64,000 bases of DNA. Source: Cucurbitaria berberidis CBS 394.84. Taxonomy: Eukaryota; Ascomycota; Dothideomycetes; Pleosporales; Cucurbitariaceae. Within the stretch, counting starts at the first letter, position 1; each line of letters opens with the position of its first letter. The stretch is from positions 2,115,789-2,179,788 of the forward strand of contig NW_024468939.1 of the NCBI RefSeq assembly GCF_010015615.1. The letters are read 5' to 3'. Made by a program: the position numbers and the translations under genes. Below are positions 11,300 to 22,049 of this stretch, in pieces. The notes below the pieces were generated by a model. It ran no database searches and was not told the origin of the DNA. It saw only the letters and a list, made by a program, of their open reading frames with translations.

Positions 11300-13303
11300 A
11301 TGGTTTCTTCCTCCGCTGTTATCGCACTCTTCTTTGTGGCGCCTGTTGCTTTTGCATTTAACTTTCCATTCGAGAGCAATCAGTTGAAAGACTCTGATGT
11401 CGGTAACAACTCCGATATTGCCTTCGGCAAGCTGCCTGTAGACAATTCCCCTCGGTGCAAGAGTTATCCAGGCTATGAAGGTTGGCCGTCGTATGATCGT
11501 TGGAGTGTTTTCAACGTGAGCCTCAACGGTGCATTGCTCAAGGGAATTCCACCAGCTGCAGCTTGCTACGAAGGTGAATACAAGGACGCAGCAAAGTGTG
11601 CGATTGTGAGGCGCAGGCAAGGAGATGCACTCTTTGCGTAAGTGTATTTCGCCTAGTCCTGGTATTGGGTACTGACAATATTTTCAAGTAAAGAGGACCC
11701 GTTGATACCTTTCGGGCAGTGGCAGCTTGACAACCCATGCCCCGTGCCGAGCCTCAACGTAACGCCCCCGTTAGTTGAATGCAAACTCATATCTTTCCCG
11801 GCCTATGTTGTCAACGCATCAACGGTCAAGGACATACAGCTCGCCGTGAACTTTGCTCGGAACAACCGTATCCGGCTCACGATCAAGAACACGGGACATG
11901 ACTGGATCGGACGAAACACAGGTGGCGGTGCACTTCAAGTCTGGGTACACCGCCTGAAAGCTTTTGAATACCTCCCTTCGGTCCAAATCGCGCAGTACAA
12001 AGGTCAGGCGGCTAGGGTCGGAGCCGCTTTGGAGCAGCATGAGCTGTATAGCAATATGGGCAAAGCTAATGTTACTCTTATGGCAACTGGATCGGCTACA
12101 GTAGGAGCATACGGCGGCTTCATGCAAGGAGGTGGTTTCTCATATGTCACATCCAAATATGGCCTCATGGCTGATCAGGTCCTCGCTCTTGAAGTTGTCA
12201 CAGCGGACGGTAGATTCGTACACACAGACCCAGAAGATAACGCAGATTTGTTTTGGGCTATTCGAGGAGGCGGCCCAGGTAAGAAGTCTCCAGTCCCTAG
12301 CCATATGGTTCTAATCTCATCGTTAGGTAACTTTGGAATTGTGACGTCCGCAATCGTGAAGGCATACCCAACGACTACAGTCGCTAGAACCGACTTCAAC
12401 TTTCAGACTGGTCCAATCTCCACTAACTCTACAACGACCGTCAGGGTTTCTAATGAGACCTTTTGGAAAGGTGTGAGCGTTTACTTCTCCCACAATCTCC
12501 GCATCAATGATGCCAAAGGCGTCATGTGGAACTTCATCGATACACAGGCTCCAAGCCGCGTCAACCCCGAGCGCACATTCCTCCTTCGAAACCAGATAAC
12601 GAAGCCAGGTGTCACGGTGGAGGAAATGAAAGACCTTATCGCCCCACTCATCAAGGACTTAAATGATGTTGGGATTCCACTACCAAACCCCGAGCCGCGT
12701 TTCTGGAAGACATATGCAGACTATGGATCTCCCCCTGGCGGACCGAGTGGAGCCACAAGTAGCGGCCGTTTCGGCTCCCGCTTGATTCCACGCTCCAACC
12801 TCGAAAATCCGAAGTCTGAAACCTTCCTCGCAACAATAGCATCGATTCGTTCCTTTGTTGAAGAAGGTGGCTACAGCCATCATTCCGTCGACTATTCGCC
12901 AAGCTACGAAACAGCGGGCTACCCAGGCTCAAACTCAGCTGTTTCGCCACACCTACGCAACGCTGTAATGCATATGACGGGCTATGATACTACACAGTAC
13001 ACACCGGATCTCACTGACGAGGAGTGGAAAGCTTCGCATGCTCGTCTAGATTCCTATGTGCAGAAGTGGAGAGATGTGAGTCCGGGCAGTGGCGCGTACA
13101 TGAATGAGGTCGACACTGAAGAACCAAATTTCCAAGACAGCTTGTACGGTCGTAATTATGATAGGTTGTTGAGGATCAAGCAGCAGCGGGACCCGTGGAG
13201 TGCGTTCTACGCGGTCATGGGGGTGGGAAGTGAGAAGTGGAAGGTCGAGGGGACGAGGGGATTGCCGACGCAACAAGGACGGTTGTGTAGGGTCGATGCT
13301 TAG
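11300..13303 (+). CDS. Secreted FAD-linked oxidase, BBE/PCMH family, 634 aa
   Basis: Three exons: 11300-11637, 11689-12278 and 12327-13303. The second intron is 48 nt and in frame; removing it restores the family string G-G-G-P-G-N-F-G-I-V-T. The N terminus is a clear signal peptide (hydrophobic V-I-A-L-F-F-V-A-P-V-A-F-A). The PCMH-type FAD domain spans roughly residues 130-310, with T-G-H-D-W-I-G-R-N supplying the His for 8-alpha-histidyl FAD. The C terminus has the BBE-type Y-G-R-N-Y-D-R-L-L and D-P-W-S-A-F-Y. The cysteine that makes the second flavin bond in true berberine-bridge enzymes is not present (G-S-A-T-V-G where G-x-C is expected), so flavin attachment is probably through His only. 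Such enzymes oxidise sugars, alcohols or secondary metabolites in the secretory pathway or outside the cell. The substrate is unknown. Confidence 0.92.
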
Positions 13304-13970
13304 AAGACGATGGTGTGGAGATACATCTACTGGAAACCTAGAGTTGTGTAACTGCTCTCGTCTCAAGCCCATCTATTCTAGCCATCTTTTATTTCCCAGT
13401 GTTGCCTACCGAGTCTCTAGAAGATGCCATGTCTCACCATTTCCTTCCAGATGGACTGAAGTCGTCCTAAGAAAGCGTTTGAACTGCGCTAAGCTAGACA
13501 TGTTGTTATGTGGATCCATACATTGAAGGGACTGCTTGGCCCACTAGCCGACTCAATTTCAGGAATGGTCATATTGGCATAGTCTGATCGATAACCTTCT
13601 TGAGTAATACTGGTCAGAACTGCTGATATAATACACCAAGTGACTGCAGCCATCAACATGAAAACATGCGTAGTCTTCGCTTTCACCACACCAGAAGGGT
13701 CCCTGTTGAAATAACATGAGAAACCTAGCTACGATGTGGAGCATAGCTTAACGATATCTTATCAGATAGTCCTAGAGCATAAGTACTTTTCACATCTTTT
13801 ACAGCATGGAGCGCCTTTCACCGACCGTGACCTATGACGTACGAAAATATTGACGCGACGTGACTTGGAGTCGCGCTCAAGCCCTTGCGCTGCCTTTTAA
13901 CTTCAACCTCGTCAATTTATAGAATTTATCGACTATCGCAACTGGTCCACTCCCTCGTCAGATCCGCAAT
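13304..13970. other. Intergenic, nothing recognised
   Basis: Holds the 3' flank of the FAD oxidase and the promoter of the next gene. A 66-codon minus-strand frame at 13489-13689 has one hydrophobic stretch but no other support. Confidence 0.45.
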
Positions 13971-16088
13971 ATGGCAGATCAGGAGCAGCGCCGGTCAGCT
14001 CATACCCGGAGGTCTAGGCTTCAGGATTCATCTGGGCCACAGCGATCACCAGTGCCTCGCGTCCAGATCACGCGTCTTTCACGACGCAGCCTCCTCGTCA
14101 AGTTCCCATTACCAGAGACTATGGGCGGCCCACGACGCAGCCCACGATGGGAATTGCCCGCTGTGCCTGCCGCGCGCACTCTTCCGTCATACGATCGTGA
14201 TTCCTGGACTCGCCTCACCATGAACCCAAACTTATCACGAATTGCCACCGCAATTCAAGGTCTTGGGCTCAAACCGGTCAATCGGCGAGGCATCCCAAAA
14301 TTCGAATCTCCCCTCATACGTCAGCTTGCCAATGCTATTTCCAATGTCGCAGTGGAGCTTCCAAAGAACGTCGAGGACCTAATCGATGCCGCCAGCGATG
14401 TCAAGAGGCTTGACGTCGATATTGCAGCGCTGTTGGACCGCTTTGGGGTGGAAATCTGGGGCCGCAATAGCGAGAGGACGTGGCTATCTAAAGCCCATGA
14501 TCGTTCAGAGGGCTATAAAAAGGACTTGATATTTGAGGATCCGACAGACCAGTCAGTGTAAGCACATAGTTATGCAGTGTTACTGGTGGCCTGAGTAATC
14601 GCTAACAGAAGTCTCAGGTTGAAGCACCATCTTCGAATGTGGATTCTACTAAAGGCTTTCAACACCTTGCGCAATGGGACTCAACTGAACCCGAAGCAGA
14701 AACACAAGGCCGAAGATGCTCAACAGCTAGCTGTGGCTCGAGATGAGAGTGAGATCGATGTCACCGCAGTACAAGCCAGCAACCTTCTTTCACTTGAAAA
14801 TTACTGGGATGAGAAAATTTGGCGTCGCTTCGTCAAAGCATCGCCCCTCCCCTTCAGTACTTTCATCTCGTGTCTCGGTCTTAAAACTCGCCTGGTATAT
14901 GGTCGCACCATCTTCGACCATCTTGCCGCAAAAGACTTGAGCGCTGAGGTAAACAATATCGCCACTAGGCTATATATTCAGCTTTCCGTTGAGACCCTGG
15001 TTAGCTATGCTGCTGATCCAGACTTTCTCGACGAGGAGATCGACGTGTTGCTGTACGAGTATGCACCACAGATATGGGGCATGGACGCCGATCGAACCGA
15101 ACTTCTCAAGCCTGGTGTTGATGACACATATGTTAAAGATCTGGTGTATGAAGACGATGAAGACCGGAAACTGCTATGGATGAATATCCACCGCTGGATC
15201 TTTGCCCGATCATTCAAAATACTGAGGCAGTCGGGCAGCAGCGTTGAAGTCAAACAGGGGATGATTGCAGCTCTGAACCATGACAACTCATCGCCGAATA
15301 TTTTTCGAGTGCCCGAGAGATTGTATATGCTAACACCTTCTAGTATCGAAGATGCGCAAGAGCATAACAAGAAGCGAAATGCCTTCACGGCTGCGAACTA
15401 CTCCGGACCAAAGCAGCCAGCCAGCCATGAAACACAAGGTTCGATGTTGAAAAGGCGAGAGACCTCCCTATCCATGACGGAAAACCAGAAGCTACCATCA
15501 AAGAAGCAGAAGGGGAAGGATTCGATGCCCAGGTCCAGCATCGACAAGGCTGATGAAGAAGCTTCGCGGGTCAGCCCATTTGATGTCTCTGGATTGACCA
15601 CTAGATTTCTGAACTACCTGCAGAACTATGAGCAATCAGACTCCCTAGCGACATCAGTCCTCAACAGCATCGACCAGGATCTCACCCAGGTCGTGTCGAC
15701 TCTTCCCGTTCTCCTCAACAACGAGCCTTACGCTACGATATTCGCCAACTTGTTTGCCAGCTGGATCACATACCGTCGTACCATACTTGCTGTGAGAAAA
15801 CAAGTCGCGGCGCTTCCCATCGAGCAACCAAACGAAATAAAGGCGAAGATGACGCGCTCTCGCCTTCTGACTAAGCTGAGAAAGGCAAGGGATGAGTTTG
15901 TGGGAACGAAATACAATGGCAAGAGTGCGGAAGAAGTTGTGTGCTTGGGGTTTGGGAAATTGCAGGGGACGGCTGAGGAAGGTGAGGAGGTCATGCTTAC
16001 CATACGTGAAGGATTCAGAAAGCTGGATGACAAACTGGTGGAGTTGGGAGATTTGCTTGGTGGCGGGAATTGGATCATGATGGGTTGA
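13971..16088 (+). CDS. Member A of an undescribed I-W-domain family, two domain copies, 685 aa
   Basis: Two exons, 13971-14557 and 14618-16088, with a 60-nt phase-2 intron. An acceptor at 14617 gives V-L-K-H-H-L, matching relatives; 14608 is an alternative. After about 85 basic residues comes the first copy of a helical domain ending in L-L-D-R-F-G-V-E-I-W-G-R-N-S-E-R (I-W at 162-163), then K-D-L-I-F-E-D. A second copy follows with L-L-Y-E-Y-A-P-Q-I-W-G-M-D-A-D-R (I-W at about 348) and K-D-L-V-Y-E-D. A disordered Lys/Ser-rich linker comes next, then a C-terminal helical domain with W-I-T-Y-R-R-T-I-L. The same N-terminal domain occurs in three other genes of this window. There is no signal peptide or membrane segment. 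I know of no function for this family. The intron marks the end of copy 1 but is absent at the equivalent site of copy 2. Confidence 0.85.
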
Positions 16089-16235
16089 GTATGTATGAGC
16101 TCAAATGCTTGTGTTGGGGTCAATTGGGGCCCGATTTGAACATTGACTCACATCCCAGAGGACAAGGACAATGTCCATCACGCCAAAATCCTCCGATTAC
16201 GATTTCTCCAGTACCACGTCGCCAACCCCGACGAC

Positions 16236-16454
16236 CTAGTATGTATACCTGATGCTGTCCAATTCTTCGATGGCCTTCTTGTTCTGCCGCCAGTAATAGT
16301 ATAGCATCAGGCATGTGGACATGATAAGGTAGAATTGAGCACCGATGACAGCCCACGTCCGGGTCTTATAACAGGGAGCTTTTTCTGCATGAAGATGGTG
16401 GAGGCATGAATGCCACCAACTGCGCCGAAGCCGACTTGAAGATCGGAGGCTACC
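16236..16454 (-). pseudogene. Relic of an MFS transporter C terminus (last two membrane helices)
   Basis: Translating the minus strand from 16454 gives V-A-S-D-L-Q-V-G-F-G-A-V-G-G-I then A-S-T-I-F-M-Q-K. After a one-base shift at a run of five A's it continues as A-P-C-Y-K-T-R-T-W-A-V-I-G-A-Q-F-Y-L-I-M, then Y-Y-Y-W-R-Q-N-K-K-A and ends R-Y-T-Y-stop at 16236. This order (Gly-rich helix 11, A-P-x-Y loop, helix 12, N-K-K-A tail, R-Y-T end) is that of the allantoate/nicotinate-permease branch of fungal MFS transporters. The frame change and the lack of an open upstream exon mean it is not a functional gene. The assignment rests on pattern memory, not a search. Confidence 0.5.
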
Positions 16455-17019
16455 CTGTATTGATTAGCAAAAAAAATGTTTATGCATAAGTAAACCTACA
16501 TGCGATGACTCTGACCACTAATTGTATTTGCCTGCTATGCTAGATACTGGCTGCGAATATAGCTCTTGGGGGTGCAGTGTATCTTTAGCCTGTATCAGTC
16601 TCACGGATGTGCCCAACAAGTGGATTAAGATCTCCCTCACGTCATATAGATATTTACCTAACTGACCCATTCTTCACATACGACCATAGGATTCTGAATT
16701 CAGCGCTTCCCGTTCGCTCAGCGGTACTTAAGCAGGATACCGGCGGATTAGTAGTTAGGTGGGTGACCACTAGCGAATCCCCGCTGTTGTATGTTTTTTT
16801 TGCACCTTTTTGATGTCTGGGCTTCCGAGTTGCTATTCTTCTGAGGGTGCTGGAGCACTTCGTTCACATGCTATCGTGTCACGTATGTGTGTAGCCAAAA
16901 AAAGGGTTAAAAGATAATGACGTAGAGGATATGTTGTAGGACGATGTTTAGCCCCCCATATTGTCCTGTCTCGAACTGAGCTTAGATTAGCTCGAAGAAC
17001 AAGACCTACGCGAACGCTT
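16455..17019. other. Intergenic, possibly more of the MFS relic near 16460-16560
   Basis: The minus strand just upstream of the relic has a possible acceptor (AATACAG) and weak MFS-like codons broken by stops. Nothing else is recognised before the 3' end of the next gene. Confidence 0.35.
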
Positions 17020-18690
17020 TCAAGGCTTGTCGGGCTTATCGGGTTCGAGGCTGCCATCAGACGGCTTCACTGCCTTCTCTTCATTCATCTTGGTCTTCCC
17101 ATGTTTCTTCTGATCTGGCGCCTGTAGGTCCAGCTCCTTTACACAGACCTGGGCCTTTTCCTCGTCAACTATTGCGACTGTATTTGCATCGACCAGAGCT
17201 TTGCCCTTCAAGGTTGGGTTCCTGACCCCCAGAGCTGCAGTCGCACCTCCCACAACCGACTCCCGTATTCTTTCTAGCTCAAACACAATACGATCCCCAG
17301 CCCTCAGAAGCACCCTCGCATCCTCTAGATCTTTCTTCCATCTGTCCCTTTTCTCCTTGGGGTGCCCATGGTTCGCAACCAGCTCCTCGAACATCTTGAC
17401 ATCTGCAGCAATCTGCGTCTGGACCATCTCCATCTCGTGGATCGATATAACAGGGCTATGTGAGTAGAAGTCGATGGTTTCTGACCTGGGCAGCCAATCG
17501 GCGACTTGATCATCGCCTGATGCAGAGGCTTCCCAAACAGCTTTGTGGTGCAGAGACATGCGCCATTTGTCAAGCCCGACATCGATGATATGGGCTGCGT
17601 TGCGGAGGCGTTTGTAGGCTATTCCGACGAGATGGATTTCTTCTTGACGTCTCTGGCGTTCGTCGTCGTCCATTTCATTCAAATGGCAGTATTCGTGCTG
17701 TTTTTGTGCATTGATGTAGAGTAGATACCAGGCCTCTTCAAGCAACATTGACACTTCTGCCTCCAGCTCCTCCACCTTAGTCACTACAGCTTCGGCGTCG
17801 ATCTTCTTGAGGTGGTCGGCATAGTCGAATGGTTGCGTATAGTAGGGCGGTTCTTCTGGGTGTTCCTTGGTGTCCGCGGGCGCCACAGCGCCAGACCTGT
17901 TCTTTTTGCTTTTACTCGTTCGACTCCCATGGTCGTCCGCCTGCTCATAGACACTGTCCGGTAATTGTTGAGTGTACCAAATGCCATTTTGCCGTACATA
18001 TTGCTGGATGATGGGATTAAACTGTGCCATCAACTGCTTATCCGAGTATATTGTCCAGAACTCTAGTGATCTTCGCTTCAAGCGTCGGTCCAGGCGTTTG
18101 TAAGCCTTCTGTCGCTCCCCAGTGTACTGAAGGTATCCATGAGCTCCTAGTACGCCAGCGCATGCGCCAATGTTCGCCATGCCCAAGCATCGCGTCCACC
18201 GTGGTATCGCAGGTCGCCGTGTGAATAGCATTGGTATAGACGCCGCGAGCCCCAGGGCTGCGCCAGCCAGACACCCATCCTCGACCGTGTATCGCTTAGT
18301 CCATTTGTATAGCTTCCACCGTTTGACTTTAGGGTTCTTCTGCGATACAACGACCGACGTGAAAGCCGTGTGATAGTACCAGTTGACCGCTGCTCCTGCC
18401 ACGCTAGCCCACAACCCTAGTCTGGCGGATGACCGTATGAATAGCGCTGGCTTCGATATCGACAGAGAAGGCGTAACTCGTTGCCCATATGTTGAAGCAA
18501 AGGACGTGTATGCGGCAGCGAGGGCAGTAGAGGAGACGACCGAGTACTGGAGCGTCGCATTCGCACCGATCGAGTCTGGACGCTTTGGAACGAGCTTGTG
18601 CTGCCCTTCTCCTAATACCACTGTTAGTACCCCTCCGTGAATATTCTGAATCGCGTACATACCAGGCGGTACGAAAAGGCGGATAACCAT
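17020..18690 (-). CDS. Membrane-associated protein of unknown function, 556 aa
   Basis: One uninterrupted frame from an ATG at 18690. Residues about 50-70 and 88-115 are moderately hydrophobic, and segments near 140-160 and 170-190 (G-C-L-A-G-A-A-L-G-L-A-A and L-G-M-A-N-I-G-A-C-A-G-V-L-G-A-H-G-Y) look like membrane helices. The second half is charged and helical, with coiled-coil-like stretches (V-E-E-L-E-A-E-V-S-M-L-L-E-E-A; E-R-Q-R-R-Q-E-E). The C terminus is Lys/Asp/Pro-rich and disordered. The Gly/Ala-rich pairs with short loops resemble proteins of the mitochondrial inner membrane, but this is inference. No family name is recognised. It is the only gene between 16.5 and 19.3 kb. Confidence 0.8.
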   Translation of the reverse strand: MVIRLFVPPGMYAIQNIHGGVLTVVLGEGQHKLVPKRPDSIGANATLQYSVVSSTALAAAYTSFASTYGQRVTPSLSISKPALFIRSSARLGLWASVAGAAVNWYYHTAFTSVVVSQKNPKVKRWKLYKWTKRYTVEDGCLAGAALGLAASIPMLFTRRPAIPRWTRCLGMANIGACAGVLGAHGYLQYTGERQKAYKRLDRRLKRRSLEFWTIYSDKQLMAQFNPIIQQYVRQNGIWYTQQLPDSVYEQADDHGSRTSKSKKNRSGAVAPADTKEHPEEPPYYTQPFDYADHLKKIDAEAVVTKVEELEAEVSMLLEEAWYLLYINAQKQHEYCHLNEMDDDERQRRQEEIHLVGIAYKRLRNAAHIIDVGLDKWRMSLHHKAVWEASASGDDQVADWLPRSETIDFYSHSPVISIHEMEMVQTQIAADVKMFEELVANHGHPKEKRDRWKKDLEDARVLLRAGDRIVFELERIRESVVGGATAALGVRNPTLKGKALVDANTVAIVDEEKAQVCVKELDLQAPDQKKHGKTKMNEEKAVKPSDGSLEPDKPDKP

Positions 18691-19327
18691 AGCTTAGACC
18701 GACTACCCCATACGCACTACCAGGCGGAGACTGATCATCATCTCATATAGAGTCGCAAGGATAGCAGCTACCAGAGGGTGTGCAGCGAGAGTGAGAGCGT
18801 GAGGTGCGCACGAGGCCGTTCATTACGTGAGGGTGCGTGGGTACTGCTCATGAGTGGGCGAAGCTGCCGGGCACACGAGGCTGACGCCTACCCATTCTCA
18901 TGTTACACACGCTACCTTGGAAGCCACGCCGCTACATGGAGGAGGGGGCATGGGAGAGGGTGCCATGCTTCTAACTAGAGCCGGTTTTACGAGCGAAGAA
19001 ATGTGGTAGGGAGGCCGGGGAGAAAAGAGGTGAGGCCCGCGCGGCCTGGGATGGAGCGATCGAAGTGCCGTATGGTCTAGGGTCAGCCGACGCGTGAGAT
19101 TGCTCGTTCACACCAACGGCACATGTTCGTATAAACTGTCTTCCTCAGACTGAAATGAGAGAGTTTCTGAGATGTAGACACTACTATAAATATCGCGAGA
19201 GCTTCTTGAATATTGATGACGCTGCGCAAAACGGAGTATACGCATTATGAACTATATTAATATGCGATGCAGCCCTCAGTCCATAGAGCCCCGATGCACC
19301 AAATCTCCCAAAGTCAAATTGCAACAG
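18691..19327. other. Intergenic, nothing recognised
   Basis: Promoter of the 556-aa gene on one side and 3' flank of the DUF3433 gene on the other. Only short unsupported frames. Confidence 0.45.
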
Positions 19328-22049
19328 TCAGTAATGCTCCCACATGCCAACTTGCCCCGGACGCAACCGACTGTCCGTCCAGTCGAAACCATATTTGTAC
19401 TCGCTCAGAATCTCCTCCTCGTCAATTCCCAAGTGATCATCTCCGTCTCTACCACTAAACCACCCTAGCGCGTATGTCTTCCCACTCTTCTCCAGGTGCT
19501 TCGTCATCTTGCTGCTATCAAACATCTCCGTGTCCACGAAGCTCACCAGCATCTTACTTTGATGGATAAAAGCGAGGACGCTCGCCATGGTGCCAATTTG
19601 GCGAGGCATGAATTTGTGAGAGCGCTTAACATAAGCGAGGATGGCAATAATGATGAGGTAGAGGAGGATGAGCATGGTGAGCGCGAAAGAGGACCAGAAG
19701 GAGCGAAAGGTTTGTTCGGTGTTGTAGCGGTCATCTGCGTCGTCTTCGGACTTGACGTTTTCGCCGCCGTGGCCTGGCACGAATTTCGTTCCGTCAACAT
19801 TAATAGAAGATACGCAAACGGTGAGAACCTCAGCAAGGATGGAGCCAAATGCAACGAGCATGACGAGATAATGGCCGTTGAGCATCGCTTTGAAGGGAAG
19901 GAAGAGAGGATTTGTGCCGGCGTAATCAAGTGTGAGAGTCTTTGCTGGAGCATGCCGCTTTGCAAGGATGAAGAAGGGCTGCAGCATGCGGATGTCGCAA
20001 TTCATAGTGTTCCAGAGGATCTTGATAATTGTGGCCAGGCCCGTCATGAGAAAGGGTAGCTTTTCTGTAACGATACTTGTAGATTCAACAAACATGAAGA
20101 CTGGTACTGAAGCCATGAAGGCGACGATAAACGCGATAAAGGGTACACCAGATCTCAGCTTCATCATAAGGGGTCGCGGATCCGTACCATGTTCGTGAAT
20201 CTTGTCTTTGCTGTTGCGGATATATTCACCCTGCCATAGGGAGCTCTTGTGTAGGATGAACCTGCGATGCCGTAGTTGCTTATGGATCTTGTTGAGCGGC
20301 GCCGTGTCCAGTCCGCGAAAATCTGCAAGAATGTGACTTTTGGTAGCCATGGCTGCGATACCAGCGATGCCTTTAGGATCGGATTGCAGACCGCTATTTC
20401 GTCGCATAGCGTACATCAGTGCCGCGCCGCAGAATGCAACAAAGACCAAGCACGCCGAGACAGCCCTCGACCATGGCGGATCGATACGTACAGATTTCCA
20501 CCCGTCGGTTTTGCGCTGACTCTTCGGTGGATACATGTTGATGGAGGCCGACTGCAGCACCGGGACAAGGCTGCTAGCAACCAACGTGCCCACGGAGCTG
20601 TAAATGACGGCAAACTGCTTGTGTCGAAGAGCCCTCAGCGGTACCAGCCAAGACATGAAGGTGAGGTAATCCATGTTGAGTGATTCTCCGGCAGTTGCGC
20701 CTGTTTTCTTCGATAGCTGGTAGAAGGGTTCTAGTCGTTTGACTTCGAAATCTGTCATCTGCCAAAGTATTCCATATAAAACGAAGAAAATGATGGGCGC
20801 ATACTGCCATGTGAAGTATGCAGTCACCGTCAGGTCGCCAGCCTTCTTGAACTGTACCAGTCCACCCTCTGGATCATCTCTGACTCTCTTCATTGATACC
20901 TGACACAAGAATTCCTGTAGGCCAGCAAGGCTAAGCGCAACGACAATAAGTAGGAATATCCACGGCCAGCCCATTGTAAAAGGTCGCCATGCGGGCTGTT
21001 CCGGGTCTGCAAGATGATCAGAACGCGATTCTATTGGAAGGTCAACGATCGCACTCACCAGGTGGGAAGAAGTAACTGGTCTGCGCTTCATCCTTGGCCA
21101 GACCTGTATCGGTCGTCATGATACTTCGGGCGTCAAAATCGTTGCCCGCAGCAAAGTCACTAATGTCGACAGGGATATCCGCAATAGCAACAATGTCGCC
21201 TGTTTTCTCGGCTTCCTTTTGCGCATCTTTGGCCTGAGCATTGACTATCTCCGAGGCCGACAACCCGCGCCTGTGACCAGCGTTCGTTCCTTGCAATGGC
21301 TGAGTCGGGGTATGTGTAAAAGGCTTCTGAAGGATCGAGGTCATGCCGGCTCCAATTCCTGCCTCGAAGCTTTCGAACTCGGCTGCAAGGCCAGCCTCGC
21401 TCATATGTCGTTCCCGCTCCATCGCATCTGTTGCGCTAGCTTTCTGTTTTGGAGGCTCGAATTTCTTCATCGGCGTGCCATCCAGCCCACTCAGATCGTA
21501 GCCTACCGCTTCATCCGCCTCTTCGACACCCCGCAACCGCGCCTTAGAGGATCCTGACTCCACATCGTCCAGCCTATTGTAGTTTCCACCTTTAGAGCCT
21601 CCGTTGCGCAGTGATGTAAGCCGGCTCAACAACCTTTTTGTCCCACTGTTGCTCTGTAACGACGGCGAAGCGCCTTGCTGACTGAATGCATTTGCAGATG
21701 GGTTATACGAAGTGTCCTCCGCGAATGATGGACGTGGCGGGGCGCGAGGTGTACGGTAGGAGGGCTCTGCGGCTGGTACAAGAGGCGAGGGATACGACGT
21801 GCGTCTTGATGCTGGTATACTCTCGGGGGGTGTACTTGACGCTACCGAGGAAGGACGGGACGGAAAGAGCTGCGAAAGCCTATTTGAGCTCCCTGAGGTG
21901 GTCTTGCGTGCAAGTGGTGGTCGAGCATGGGAAGGCGGGGTTCCACCAATTGCCGGAGAACCTACGCGGAGGGCAGTAGGTATAGATGGTTCGGAGGGTC
22001 GTCTGGTGGTAGGGGAGCCTATCTGGAGAGGAGAGGGTACTCCTTCCAT
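19328..22049 (-). CDS. DUF3433-family multi-pass membrane protein, 889 aa
   Basis: Two exons, 22049-21059 and 21006-19328, with a 52-nt phase-1 intron (GTGAGT...GCAG). The first 330 residues are Ser/Pro/Arg-rich and disordered. The membrane part then begins with P-A-W-R-P-F-T-M-G-W-P-W-I-F, the characteristic entry into a DUF3433 unit. It contains two related halves, each with W-x-x-P and R/K-L-E/Q-P-F-Y/F-x-L (V-K-R-L-E-P-F-Y-Q-L and I-R-M-L-Q-P-F-F-I-L), a L-D-Y segment, and paired membrane helices. The C terminus is cytosolic-looking, with G-x-D-G-D-D-H-L-G-I-D-E-E-E. DUF3433 proteins are fungal multi-pass proteins of unclear biochemical role, some linked to hyphal growth. The fold repeat and length are normal for the family. 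Confidence 0.9.

Noticed and set aside
11105..11620. A 171-codon minus-strand frame opposite the FAD oxidase
   Set aside because: It lies antisense to the signal peptide and first exon of a clear gene and has no family features.
13489..13689. A 66-codon minus-strand frame with one hydrophobic segment
   Set aside because: Too short, no leader or splice context, and no recognisable domain; it could be a relic but nothing supports that.
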